A DNA stretch of 64,000 bases from Gibbula magus (taxonomy: Eukaryota; Mollusca; Gastropoda; Trochida; Trochidae): NCBI GenBank assembly GCA_936450465.1, contig OW388298.1, positions 13,160,895 to 13,224,894 on the forward strand, in the 5' to 3' direction. Made by a program: the position numbers and the translations under genes. The notes beneath the pieces were generated by a model. That model made no database searches. It was not told where the DNA came from and worked only from the letters and a program-made list of their open reading frames with translations. Below, in pieces: positions 45,945-56,599 of this stretch (position 1 is its first letter; every line of letters starts with the position of its first letter).

Positions 45945-47284
45945 CAATGCAAGGCAAGGCATAACTCTTGCCAGTCTCCATTACTAACTACATCAAAACT
46001 GACTATAGTAGAATCTTTGGCCACTTGTGTTGGTAGATTACATAGGAAATCTATATCATCAACTTTTGACATGTTTACACAAAGGTTTAAGAATTATATC
46101 TAAATAATTGCTAAGACGTTGTGTACAGATTTCGGGTCCCCCAACTATCGGCCTAAACTAGCCCATAAAAGTTAGCAGTTTTGGATTCAAAATTGGTTAA
46201 GTAATCCTTTTCCTTATCTAAAAATTCATAAGAGTAATTTTCAATTAATTTCTTAACTTTGTTACAAACAGCCTTTTCTTTAGTTGCAGATGATTTTTGA
46301 TAATATTCTGTATTATTCAAAATGGACAATAATAAGAACTGTTCATTATAACTATAGCCCCTCCTTTATCCGCTTCCTTAATTATAATATCCGTATTATT
46401 AAAGAGGTCGCGGAGAGCTTTCAATTCCCCTTTAGTTAAATTAGAATTCTTTTTGTTAACATGAACAGGATTGTTTTCAATCCTTTGACAAAATTCATCT
46501 AGATATTTATCTTTGTTGTAAGGCGGTTTGAATTTAGATTTATTTCTGACTAAAATTTCATCCCTTATATTGCAATCTTACTCACCATCCCCTTCTATGT
46601 CACTTTCGTCAGTAGCAAAACATTCTGATAGTCGTACTTTCTTGAAAAAGCTTTCATATCTAATTCAGTATCATTTATATTTGGTTTGGGAGTTGGGGTA
46701 AATTTAAGACCCCTTTTCAAAAGTTTAATTTCATTATCAGAAAGGGGATGGTGAGAAAGATTAATGATTTTTGGGTCTACCCTTTTGGAGGTTTCCAGTT
46801 CCTCGGATAACCGTTTTTTTCTCTGGGAGCGTCCTCTTTCTAAAAAATACTTATTAACTGCTCTACCTACAAAGGTTACATTGTTATTGTCATTCTCATT
46901 TACAGGTTTACAGTCTTTCTTTTCAACAGTCTTTTGTTTTCTCACTGGTACTGGTGTCCGTACTGTGCGCTTGTTGTCTCGGTTTAATCGGGCGTTAATC
47001 CGGCGCTGGATTGTCAGTGTGGGCATCATTCACCTGATGAGACCCGTCATGGTCGAAAGCATGCTTGTGAATTATGAATAAATCATCGTGATTTCTTCGA
47101 CAATTGTATTTCCTATATGAGACCTGAGGGTTGGACAAGTTTGAACTGAATTGTGTTGAATAAAATCAATTCCCAAACGCAAGGCATAACTCTTGCCAGT
47201 CTGCATTACTGGCTGCTTTAAGCCTTGGGGTATATCCCTCGCTTTGTTGTGCCTAGATAGTGAATCGCTGCACAAGAAATTCAT
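45945..47284 (-). pseudogene. Penelope-like retroelement remnant
   Basis: On the minus strand from 47029 the frame gives a basic N-terminus. IINLSHHPLSDNEIKLLKRG and LKFTPTPKPN follow, then YNKDKYLDEFCQRIENNP, LTKGELKALRDLFNNTDIII, KEADKGGAIVIMN and EKDYLTNFESKTANFYGL. After a shift come IVGGPEICTQRLSNYLDIIL, KPLCKHV and DDIDFLCNLPTQVAKDSTIV with SFDVVS. These are consecutive N-terminal and early-RT motifs of Penelope-like elements. The copy is frameshifted and ends before the RT catalytic box. There its sequence runs into a ~50-bp piece of a ~100-bp repeat that is also present upstream at 47172-47275. These may be the element's terminal repeats. A hammerhead motif lies just upstream of the frame at 47024-47076. 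Confidence 0.8.
47024..47076 (+). ncRNA. Hammerhead ribozyme motif (type I, short stem III)
   Basis: Stem I: ATTCAC (47028-47033) pairs with GTGAAT (47067-47072), extended by CAT/ATG across one mismatch. Then come the core CTGATGA (47034-47040), stem II GACC/GGTC with a six-base loop, and the core GAAA (47055-47058). A minimal stem III follows inside the palindrome AGCATGCT, with U at 47065 and 47066 before stem I. Every invariant core position is present, and cleavage is predicted after 47066. Short-stem-III hammerheads are known from Penelope-like elements. Here the motif is on the strand opposite the adjacent coding remnant. Confidence 0.8.
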
Positions 47285-47850
47285 AGTGGGCTTGGATTTC
47301 TAAACACACATTTCTTAAGGAAATACTTCAAGGCCTAAATCAGCCAGTACATATATATATATATATTTCTAAGATGCCTAGCGGCTAGAACAATCGAAAT
47401 AAAAGTATTTTATCAGACGATAAAGGTATAGTTTTTTGTGATGACGTAACAATTGAATGACGTTTCCGCTCCCCTCGTAGTCACGTGTGCCCATGGTAAC
47501 CCAACGAAAGAGGGCAGTTGAAAAGACCGTGTTTTTCTGGAAATGATAATGTCCTAAAACATCGGTAGCGTTGTTATAACAATTATTGAAGGAATGTGTT
47601 CTTTTGTATCCGAATTAATCTTAAATTTTAAGCTACATTTGTACTTGAACAAAAACGACGAAATCCGCATTAGGCAACCTCAGGAACCACTATGACGTCA
47701 CAACAGAACAATGACGTCATAGTCGCTGTTGTCGCACGGCTCGTCAGTTGGCCCTGATCATGGATTAATAATATTAAGGAAGTAAACTCTATTTTTATTG
47801 CAAAATTACTCAAAGTAGAATGTTGTGTTATGGGTTATCTTAGAAAAGTA

Positions 47851-48014
47851 ATAAAGTTCGCTGTACCCCAATGTGTTTTGTAATAAAGTATAGTTTTGCC
47901 CTGAACTATTATAACGTCAAAGTACTCGGACTACCGTCCTCGTACTTTAACTATAATAGTTCAGGGCAAAACTATACTTTATTACAAAACACATTGGGGT
48001 ACAGCGAACTTTAT
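47851..48014. repeat. Long near-perfect foldback
   Basis: ATAAAGTTCGCTGTACCCCA and following sequence (AATGTGTTTTGTAATAAAGT, ATAGTTTTGCCCTGAACTAT) is repeated in inverted order to 48014. Arms are about 75 bp around a short GGACTACCGTCC centre. Confidence 0.9.
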
Positions 48015-48082
48015 CATCCAAAACTGGCATCCACAGTAGATATCGCTTGTGTGAGATCAAGCGATATCTACAAGCGATATCT

Positions 48083-48935
48083 ACATTGTAGATATCGCTA
48101 CAATCAAATCGTCATAATGTTATTACATCATCAGTTAATGACATCACAAGGTTTTGACATCACTGAGAACACTGCTGACAATGTTATGACGTCACAAAGT
48201 TGATGACGTAACAATGCTATGAGGCCACAATGCTGATGACGTCACAATGCTATGACATCACTGAGCTCACTGCTGAAGTAGCAACATGGCAGTTTTGTGT
48301 TGCAGATATGTTCATTATTTTGCTAATAATTGTTGAAGAATGATTTTGAATGATAAATAAAATCTCACCCTCGTGTCTTCTGATATCAAATATATCAACA
48401 CTCGTTGATTAAAGTAAAAATAACCTCGGCAAGCCTCGGATATTTGTAACTTTAATCAACTCGTGTTGATATATTTGATATCAGAAGACACTTGGGTGAG
48501 ATTCTCTATTTATTTCTTAAATATATACATTGTAGATATCGCTACAATCAAATCGTCACAATCATATTATTTCATCAGTTAATGACATCACAAAGCTTTT
48601 GCATCACTGAGAACACTGGTGACAATGCTTTGACGACACAATGGTGATGACGTAACACTGCTATGACGTCACAATGCTATGACATCACTGAGATCACTGC
48701 TGAAGAAGCAAAATGGCTGTTTTGTGTTTCAGCTATGTCATTCTTGGGATAATTATTGTTGAAGAATGATTTTGAATGATAAATAAAATCTCACCCTCAT
48801 GTCTTCTGATATGAAATGATCAACACTCGTTGATGAAAGTAAACATATCCTCGGCGAGCCTCGGATATTTGCAACTGTAATCAACTCGTGTTGATATATT
48901 TGATATCAGAAGACACTTGGGCGAGATTCTCTATA
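48083..48935. repeat. Tandem duplication (~440 bp) with foldbacks and CRE-like motifs
   Basis: Copies at 48083-48510 and 48528-48935 begin ACATTGTAGATATCGCTACA. Each contains a block of TGACGTCACAATGCTATGAC-like units, then a foldback with arms CTTCTGATATCAAATATATC and TCAACACTCGTTGAT. The second copy carries several substitutions. Confidence 0.8.
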
Positions 48936-48939
48936 TCTT

Positions 48940-49985
48940 TACATTTTCGTGAGGTTGATGAGTTTCGATTTTCTCACTCACTGATACAGACATGGTATTT
49001 TTCAAGAAATGACACATACCCTCTATATATCTTACAAAGAATGTTACCTTTCAGATTGTTTTAGGTTATATTAAAGTGGCATGTGTCAGACTTCCATTCG
49101 TTTAGTTATGCTATCATGCTATATTTTCATTAGCTTTAACTATTTATTCATGATTTTAAACGTTCTGCATTTCTATACTAATCTCCTGACAAACATGAAA
49201 AAAACTGGACTGAGAACAGATTATTAGCATAGTTTCATACATGTAACTTGATAAACTTCATGTACGTCTCCTTACATACATTTATTACACATATTTCAAT
49301 TCTTTAAAACACTATGAATATAAAATCATATAACAGTTGTTTATTAAAAAAATAATTGAAAATGTAGGTCTTAATATATGGAGAATAAAATGGAATTCTG
49401 AAATTATTTATTGAAATTTCGTGCAGACATTTTTCGTATTGAATCAGCTTGTTCAAGTAAGCAACTAAAGCACAAAGCACCGAAGGATATGAAAACACTT
49501 ATTTGAGTTTGATTAAATTAGAATTACCATATTTGTTACAAACTATAATTTGGGATGAAACGCCCTCTTGAATAAAACTGATTCAATAATGCAGTATATG
49601 TTTTTATAGAACGTTTCGCTACAGTGTCTACATATATAAGCATTATTACTATATACATTTTTGACACGTACATTCACTTTTTAATAAAGTAAAAACAGCC
49701 TATATTGATAACTTCGTATACGAATTATAGAATATGAAAACCCGCCAATTCTGTAATGAACATTGTTGAACATGTTGATTGAAGCATACAATCTAAACAA
49801 AACCGATGCTATTACCTAAAACTGTAACTTCAAGCTGTTACCATAACCTCAATATATTTAACAAAATTTTATTTTTCTTGAACGTAGTGTGAACAGATGT
49901 GAACAATGAAATATGAATATTTAAATTTTGTGAAGTGAAGTGAATTAAAAAGCGGGTCAACCTTACTTTGAGCCACTGTTGCTGA
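48940..49985. other. AT-rich spacer, nothing recognised
   Basis: No gene or clear repeat apart from a short relative of the 3586 foldback arm near 48990. Confidence 0.45.
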
Positions 49986-49989
49986 AGAT

Positions 49990-52511
49990 ATGATTTCTAA
50001 CGTCCTCCTCGTTGTACTCGTTGTCTACTTGACGCTGGTTTACATTCAGGTAAGTACTAGTGAGCTCCCTGACGCTGGTTTACATTCAGGTAAGTACTAG
50101 TGAGCTCCCTGACGCTGGTTTACATTCAGGTAAGTACTTGTTGGCTCCTTGACGCTGGTTTACATTCAGGTAAGTGCTTGTGGGCTCCCTGATGCTGGTT
50201 TACATTCATGTAAGTACTTGTGGGTTCATTGACGCTGGTTTACATTCAGGTAAGTGCTTGTAGGCTCCCTGACGCTGGTTTACAATCAGGTAAGTACCTG
50301 TGGGCTCCCTGACGCTGATGTACAGTTAGGTAAGTACCTGTGGGCTCCCTGACGCTGATGTACAGTTAGGTAAGTACTTGTGGGTTCATTGACGCTGGTT
50401 TACAATCAGGTAAGTACTTGTGGGTTCATTGACGCTGGTTTATATTCAGGTAAGTACTTGTGGGTTCATTGACGTTGGTTTACAATGAGGTAAGTACTTG
50501 TGGGCTCCCTGACGCTGGTTTACATTCAGGTAAGTACTTGTGGGTTCATTGACGCTAGTTTACAATCAGGTAAGTACTTGTGGGTTCATTGACGCTGGTT
50601 TACAATCAGGTAAGTACTTGTTGGTTCATTGACGCTGGTTTACATTCAGGTAAGTACTTGTGGGTTCATTGACGCTGGTTTACAATCAGGTAAGTACTTA
50701 TGGGCTTCCTGACGCTGTTTTACATTCAGGTAAGTACTTATGGGCTCCCTGGCGCTGGTTTACATTCAGGTAAGTACTTGTTGGCTCCCTGACGCATGTT
50801 GTACATTCAGGTAAGTTCTTGTGGGTTCCCTGACGCTGGTTTACATTCAGGTAAGTACTTGTGGGCTCCCTGACGCTGGTTTACATTCAGGTAAGTGCTT
50901 GTGGGCTCCCTGATGCTGGTTTACATTCAGGTAAGTGCTTGTAGGCTCCCTGATGCTGGTTTACATTCAGGTAAGTACTTGTTGGCTCCCTGACGCATGT
51001 TGTACATTCAGGTAAGTTCTTGTGGGTTCCCTGACGCTGGTTTACATTCAGGTAAGTACTTGTGGGCTCCCTGACGCATGTTGTACATTCAGGTAAGTGC
51101 TTGTAGGCTCCCTGACGCTGGTGTTCATTCAGGTAAGTACTTATTGTTCACAATGTTTCTCTTTTCATCCAGCAATACAAAAGGGTACCTGGTAAATGTT
51201 GTATTGAGACAGGACCAGGGTGATAGTGTCGGTAGCGCATTGAGCATGCACTAGTGGGTGGAAAAGTGCGCCATATAGATATCAATTATATATCTGCTGA
51301 GGTCTATGGATTTTTATTCGCAAAAAAACGATAAGAACACGATGGTAATTCACGACGTAAATTAAATGTTAACTGTTTAAATTCACAGGCAGGAGGTATA
51401 CCGTATGGCCATGTTGAACAGCACCCAGGATCAGGTAAGTCTTCTGAATGTATGATCAACCCTTAATGCGGTAATTTAGCAATAATTCCCAAATCAAGAA
51501 ATTGATATCATTAAAGGCAACAATCAGCATTTATCTTAATCACTAGCTTTGCTATATATGAGACATGGGGTGAAATTGAGTATATCAAACAAAGAAATTC
51601 CTACAAATTTATTTCACAGAATGAACGCATATCAACATATAATGACAATACGGCTTCAGGAGCGTTGGTAATATCTTTTCTGAAATAATGAAAGATACAA
51701 GAGATTTCTAAATCAGCTCTTGAGGTGGAGATTCAGCAGTTTGTGTGTAGATATAGTATGATAAGTTTTAGCCCTTCAAACAATGATTGTTTCACCAATA
51801 TACTATTGGCACCTGTATTATTACACTTACACTTTTTCTTTCATGACACGATCACAGGAAGGAGGAACACTGACTTTAAAGGGCGATCGCGATTCATTGA
51901 AACTGTAAGTTGTATGAATAATAATAACAATAAAATGTTTGATCTCTAATTTAAGATGCACACATTTACTTTTCACCTGGTCACAATGCATCACGTGCAT
52001 TTCCTAACAACTACAGATTAGTAAAAGGTCCTTCTGTAAGTTTTGATTTACAAATAACGTATTCGAGATTTTATTAAGGACACCCAGAAAATGAAGGTTA
52101 AACAACTGAAGAAGAAACATTCATAAAGCGTCAGTACAAGCTAAGCATTTTGAAATGTTTACTTCAACAAGCTAGCGTACACAACTCTCGTGCCACTATT
52201 ACCATTCCATCGAGCATACGACGCCATTGCGACCTCACTGCTCGCAAAAGTTACCTCTCTCACTCGCCATCGGTCGCATATTGTCGCAGAGAGGTTCGCT
52301 TGGTGCCATTTGTATTGTACATGTTGGTCATGTTTGTCTACAGGAGGGTCACGAGAAGGTTGCAGCCCACTCTGAGGAAGGAGAGAGAGGGGGGGAGGGT
52401 GAAGAGGAATACAACGGGACGGATGGGGGGCGTGATGGAGGCCTGGTTGGTAGAAGAGCTGTTATGCTGGGACGAATGAGTACTGCTGTCCAAGGACGAT
52501 CTCTAGCCAAG
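49990..52511 (+). CDS. 5' part of a secreted (prepropeptide-like) protein gene, 4 exons seen
   Basis: Exons: 49990-50049, 51389-51434, 51858-51904 and 52344-52511. All are flanked by AG and GTAAGT/GTAATT, and phases 0, 1 and 0 join. Exon 1 is a signal peptide (MISNVLLVVLVVYLTLVYIQ). Exons 2-3 give AGGIPYGHVEQHPGSGRR and NTDFKGRSRFIET. Exon 4 gives an acidic Gly-rich stretch (EEGERGGEGEEEYNGTDGG) and GLVGRRAVMLGRMSTAVQ. The GSGRR and VGRR sites look like amidating or dibasic processing sites, so a neuropeptide or hormone precursor is possible. I recognise no family, so this is inference. No stop codon or last exon is found before a LINE remnant in the following intron, and the gene probably continues beyond. 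The exon 1 donor has been amplified into the minisatellite at 50050-51140. Confidence 0.55.
50050..51140 (+). repeat. 40-bp minisatellite made of exon 1 end plus splice donor
   Basis: About 28 units of 40 bp (41 bp where GACGCATGTTG occurs) carry GTAAGTACTTGTGGGCTCCC followed by TGACGCTGGTTTACATTCAG. The last 20 bases of each unit copy the end of coding exon 1 (49990-50049). Nearly every unit has CAG|GTAAGT at the same place. Variants include TTAG|GTAAGT and one with CATGTAAGT near 50210. Confidence 0.9.
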
Positions 52512-52654
52512 GTAATTTGTGTGAATTTTTGGGTCTTCAAGATCAGAGGTTAGGATCTAAAATCTCAAGGGAGTAACATCTGTGGGAAGAGAATGAGGCT
52601 TGGTCAGTGGGGATAATTGTGCCAATACATATTCTAGGTGATCTTAACACAAAC

Positions 52655-54180
52655 AATGTGAACAATTATAGAGGTATCTCACTGCTAACATATTTGGTAA
52701 ATTATTTACATATATAATTAATAAAAGGTTAGTTTTAGCTGGTTTTAGAGTGGGCTGTCAACTGTTGACAACATATCATCCTAAAAGCTTTAGTTAACAG
52801 ATACCTCAATATCAAATGGCTTTTTACTCTGTACAAAGGGAAAAATTATGGAACCTTTTAAAATCCCATGGCCTTAGCACAAAAATGAATAAACTTTTGG
52901 GTAGCATTTATTTGAACGTAGCGGTATGTGTACGTAATAATAATGAAATATCAAACACTTTCATTAGTTAGTTAGGGGTGAGCTAGACAAGGGTACATTT
53001 TAAGTCCATTTCTCTTTACCGTTTTCATAAATGAACTATCTGCACAACAGAAAAACGACTGTGATACTCAGTTTCATCCGGATATTACCCAGATATGTTT
53101 ACTATTGTTTGCGGATGATATTATCCTATTCTCGCCAACAATCAAAGGCTTACAGAGTCAAATTAATGAACGTGATTGTTACTGTGATAACTGGAAATTG
53201 ACAGTAAACATGACAAAAGTTCTTGTTTTTAAAAATGGATGCAAGTTATTAAGTAATGAAAATTGGTCCTTTAAAAGTTTTAGGAAACAGTTCATACCAA
53301 TCTTAAGGTACTCCCAATTTTAATATATATGGTCAGAATTATGGGGCGTACACCACTTTGATGCCATAGAAAAGATTCATTTATATGCATGGAAAACGTA
53401 TTTGGGCATAAAGATAAACACATCTAGTCTGATGGTGTATGGGGAATGTGGAAGATTTCCTCTGTATCTATATTTGAATCTGAAAGTTATTAAATATTGG
53501 CTGAGACTTATTGACATGCCCTCGGACAGGTTACCAACAAAACTTTATAACATGATTATAGTTTATGATAAATTTGGTAAAATTGGGTGACTGGTGTAAG
53601 AAAACTAGCTACTTTTCAATTGTGGTTTTGGTCTTACTTGGAACAACCAAAATGTGATTTCCAAATCTACTTTTATGCTTTCATTAACCAAGAATATATA
53701 TATAAATCATGTGATGAACATCTTAATCTACTCAACGCTATAATAAACTTCGGTATGAACAAAGATTTAAATCTCTCCTGGAGAGACCTGCAAATGCATA
53801 TGTTACTTTTCACCTTCCTATGATTTATTTCACAGTACATGATTTTTGCAATGAGATGTACAAGAAGATGACAAATGATTTCCTAATATACTCGAGGTAT
53901 ATTTAACAAATTAGCAAATTAACAAATAAATCCGTGAATAAGTCCATGGTAAGAGTGGGGCTTTATCAAAAGGAATACCATGGAAATTTTTTAGAGTTAC
54001 TTTCGGGTTGCAATTATAAAATAAGTATGATCTACTTAAAGTGCCATAACCTTGACAAGAATGAGTTAATTGGATATAAAGCAATTGTTGACATCTGGTA
54101 TCCGTATTTCAGACATCCGGTCCTGAGGGAGGACAGGGGAGGGCGAGAGAGATGGTTCGAATGGATGTCCTCTCAATAGA
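52655..54180 (+). pseudogene. Non-LTR retrotransposon (LINE) reverse-transcriptase remnant
   Basis: Fragments in order across frameshifts and stops: NNYRGISLL (52660), YQMAFYSVQREKLWN, then FLFTVFINELSAQQ and the catalytic box LLFADDIILFSPTIKGLQSQ (53095). WKLTVNMTK, YGECGRFPLYLYLNLKVIKY and WLRLIDMPSDRLPTK follow. The order and motifs are those of a CR1/Jockey-type RT with its C-terminal region. It is inactive and lies downstream of exon 4 of the secreted-protein gene. Confidence 0.8.
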
Positions 54181-54319
54181 GATATTTATTGAGGAGTACA
54201 AACAAAGACAGAAAAGAAATATCATTCACTGAACTCGAATTCGAATAAAAAATTGCATAACAAAGCTGTAGATTACTCAATAAAAGGTTCAATCAAATTT
54301 AGTTTTATTGCGTTCAAAT

Positions 54320-54362
54320 AGTGAGTGAGGTGAGGTGGTTTTGGGTTTAACGTCGCTTTCAG
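54320..54362 (-). repeat. SINE-like tail, reverse orientation
   Basis: GTGAGTGAGGTGAGGTGGTT followed by GGGTTTAACGTCGCTTTCA is the reverse complement of the tail type seen at 20275-20375 and 58890-58965. Confidence 0.5.
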
Positions 54363-54605
54363 AATTATTCAGATAGATGTTTGTACTTTTGAAAAAAAAT
54401 ATAAGAAAAGCCTTTATATAATATAGTAAAATAATGTATTAAAATGCTCTTGAACGTTTCTTGATAATTCTGCGTATAGCTTCCACATATAGGTAATTGC
54501 TATGTGCTAGTGGTTTTTAGTTTTATGTGCAATAACGTTAACATGCAAAATGTTTGAAGCGCACTGTATTCTATCAACGCATCTACTCTACGCATCTACA
54601 ATGTA

Positions 54606-55089
54606 CAGAGTCGTGCAAAAAGTATTCGGACGGTGACGCCATTTCCATAGACTTACATGTTAATTAAGTCTGGGATAAATAATTTTCATAGATAGGATAT
54701 TTGTCACACCCTATTCACATTTATCACGTTTGTGAGGAATCATCTTGGCTACAACCTCATAATTTATGTTTAATTTTCCGTTTTATATATATAGGAAATG
54801 ACAGTAAGTTCATCAACATATAAACATAGTTGTGAAAACATTTAACATGGCGATCTATGGGACCCGTTTTTATTTAATGTACACACGTAGGTAAATCGGA
54901 TGACATTTGTCGTCAGAAAATTTAATCCAAATTATGTACTTCAAGCTGAGATGTTTTTCAATCAAGCTGGGAAAATTTGACATTGATCCAACCAGAATTT
55001 ATTTCATGAAAATTATTTATCCAAGACTAAATAAACATGCAAGTCTATGGAAATAACGTCACCGTCCGAATACTTTTTGCATCACTCTG
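54606..55089. mobile_element. Tc1/mariner-type MITE
   Basis: The ends CAGAGTCGTGCAAAAAGTAT (then TCGGACGGTGACG) and the inverted copy ending GCATCACTCTG are flanked by TA (54604-54605 and 55090-55091). The inner arms (CCATAGACTTACATGTT-A-TTAAGTC) are also inverted. It is 484 bp with no coding capacity. Its right end merges into the minisatellite that follows. Confidence 0.85.
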
Positions 55090-55370
55090 TAGTCGCAGCA
55101 ACGCATCACTCTGTAGTCGCAGCAACGCATCACTCTGTAGTCGCAGCAACGCATCACTCTGTAGTCGCAGCAACGCATCACTCTGTAATCGCAGCAACGC
55201 ATCGATCTGTAGTCGCAGCAACGCATCACTCTGTAGTCGCAGCAACGCATCACTCTGTAGTCGCAGCAACGCATCTACAATGTAGTCGCAGCAACGCATC
55301 ACTCTGTAGTCGCAGCAACGCATCACTCTGTAGTCGCAGCAACGCATCTACAATGTAGTCGCAGCAACGG
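55076..55370. repeat. 24-bp minisatellite seeded at a transposon end
   Basis: Units of GTAGTCGCAGCAACGCATCA plus CTCT repeat about ten times. Two units instead read CATCTACAATGTAGTCGCAG, the form without the transposon terminus. The frames through the array on both strands are repeat artefacts. Confidence 0.9.
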
Positions 55371-55479
55371 ATCACATAGAATGTTTACCAGATATTTGAC
55401 CAACTGTAAAACACGGATATTTGACGAACTGCGAAACACGTAATAAAACCATGTTGCGAGTATAGCCTTTCTTTTGCCC

Positions 55480-56330
55480 TTGCATCTACAAAACGTATTT
55501 ACATTGCGTCGTTAGAAATCCCACTGGTCCCGCTAAAAAGTAAAATCTATGTCCAAAATCCTGTCAAATTATCTTCTGCAACGAAGCCAACATTTCAGTT
55601 TAGATATAACACCATTATCAAGCGAAAGCGCGTAGAATTGACACAAGGAGAGTATATACATGGCTGTAGTGAGTATATACAATTAACAAGCATTATGTAC
55701 ATCTCGCCTAGCTATGGTCTATCAAAGGCATTTCCTTACACGAAGCGAGTGCATTTCTCCTACCTAACAGAAACTTGAAATTAGCAAAAGCCACATATAT
55801 ACACTTGGAAATTGATTAAGCAACACCCATTTAAAAAAAAAAACCAAAATCGTTCTGATTTGAAAGAAGAAATATGCCAGGAAAACGGTTAGTGATTTTA
55901 GGTAGAACAATAATTTAACAGTGTTGAAACTCAAATAACGGTTCACTGTCTTTTTGATAATTGCTGTTATCACAGGGGCGTGTATCGCTTAGAAACAGCT
56001 TTTGAAAGACCCTACCCTATTACTATATAAAAGGAAAGGGATGTAACGACGAAACCACACCAACCTCATTCAAAGTCATATTTCGCATCAAAAACAAGTT
56101 TAATGGCACAGTCGATGACTACGATACGAAAGCTAAATGATTTTCCTACAAACTGAGCTATAAATGGTCACAACCGGATCATTATTCCAAAAGGTATGCG
56201 ACAAGTCTGTATATCGCTACCTCCAAACCAATTTCCCTACTCACGAAAATCAGCGAAAACTCACCTTTTAAAATCGTTGACAGCACCTATGAATCGGCAG
56301 ATTCGAACCGCAGAGTGAAACTACAGCTGT
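55480..56330. other. Intergenic region, nothing recognised
   Basis: Only short AT-rich frames and no identifiable structure. Confidence 0.45.
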
Positions 56331-56335
56331 CAAAA

Positions 56336-56560
56336 AAATAGAGCCTAGGGGCTCTGTAGCTCCTTGGGACTTAATTGATTTATCATCTAAGGTTGAATAT
56401 CTAAGTTATCTCATGTAATACATTTACAAAATTTACAATTTAGAATCTCCTTTAGCAATGGAGTCTGCACACAACATTTCAGCTTTGTAGAGCGTTTCAT
56501 ACTTTAGAAGAATATGAAAATATCTTTTTAGGTCATGACTCCTGTGATGACCCCCAAATG
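56336..56560 (-). mobile_element. Truncated pearl-like element, reverse strand
   Basis: AGAGCC-AGGGGCTCTGTAGCTC, then TTATCATCTAAGGTTGAATA and TCTAAGTTATCTCATGTAATAC, matches the right end of the 145-bp-repeat elements. About one and a half degenerate core units follow. Confidence 0.65.
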
Positions 56561-56599
56561 TGGTTCCAGGTCCTTCGTTCTCGCTAAAGGCCCTGGAAC

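Noticed and set aside
55037..55358. Repetitive proteins on both strands
   Set aside because: The 24-bp minisatellite is a multiple of three, so it keeps frames open by chance.
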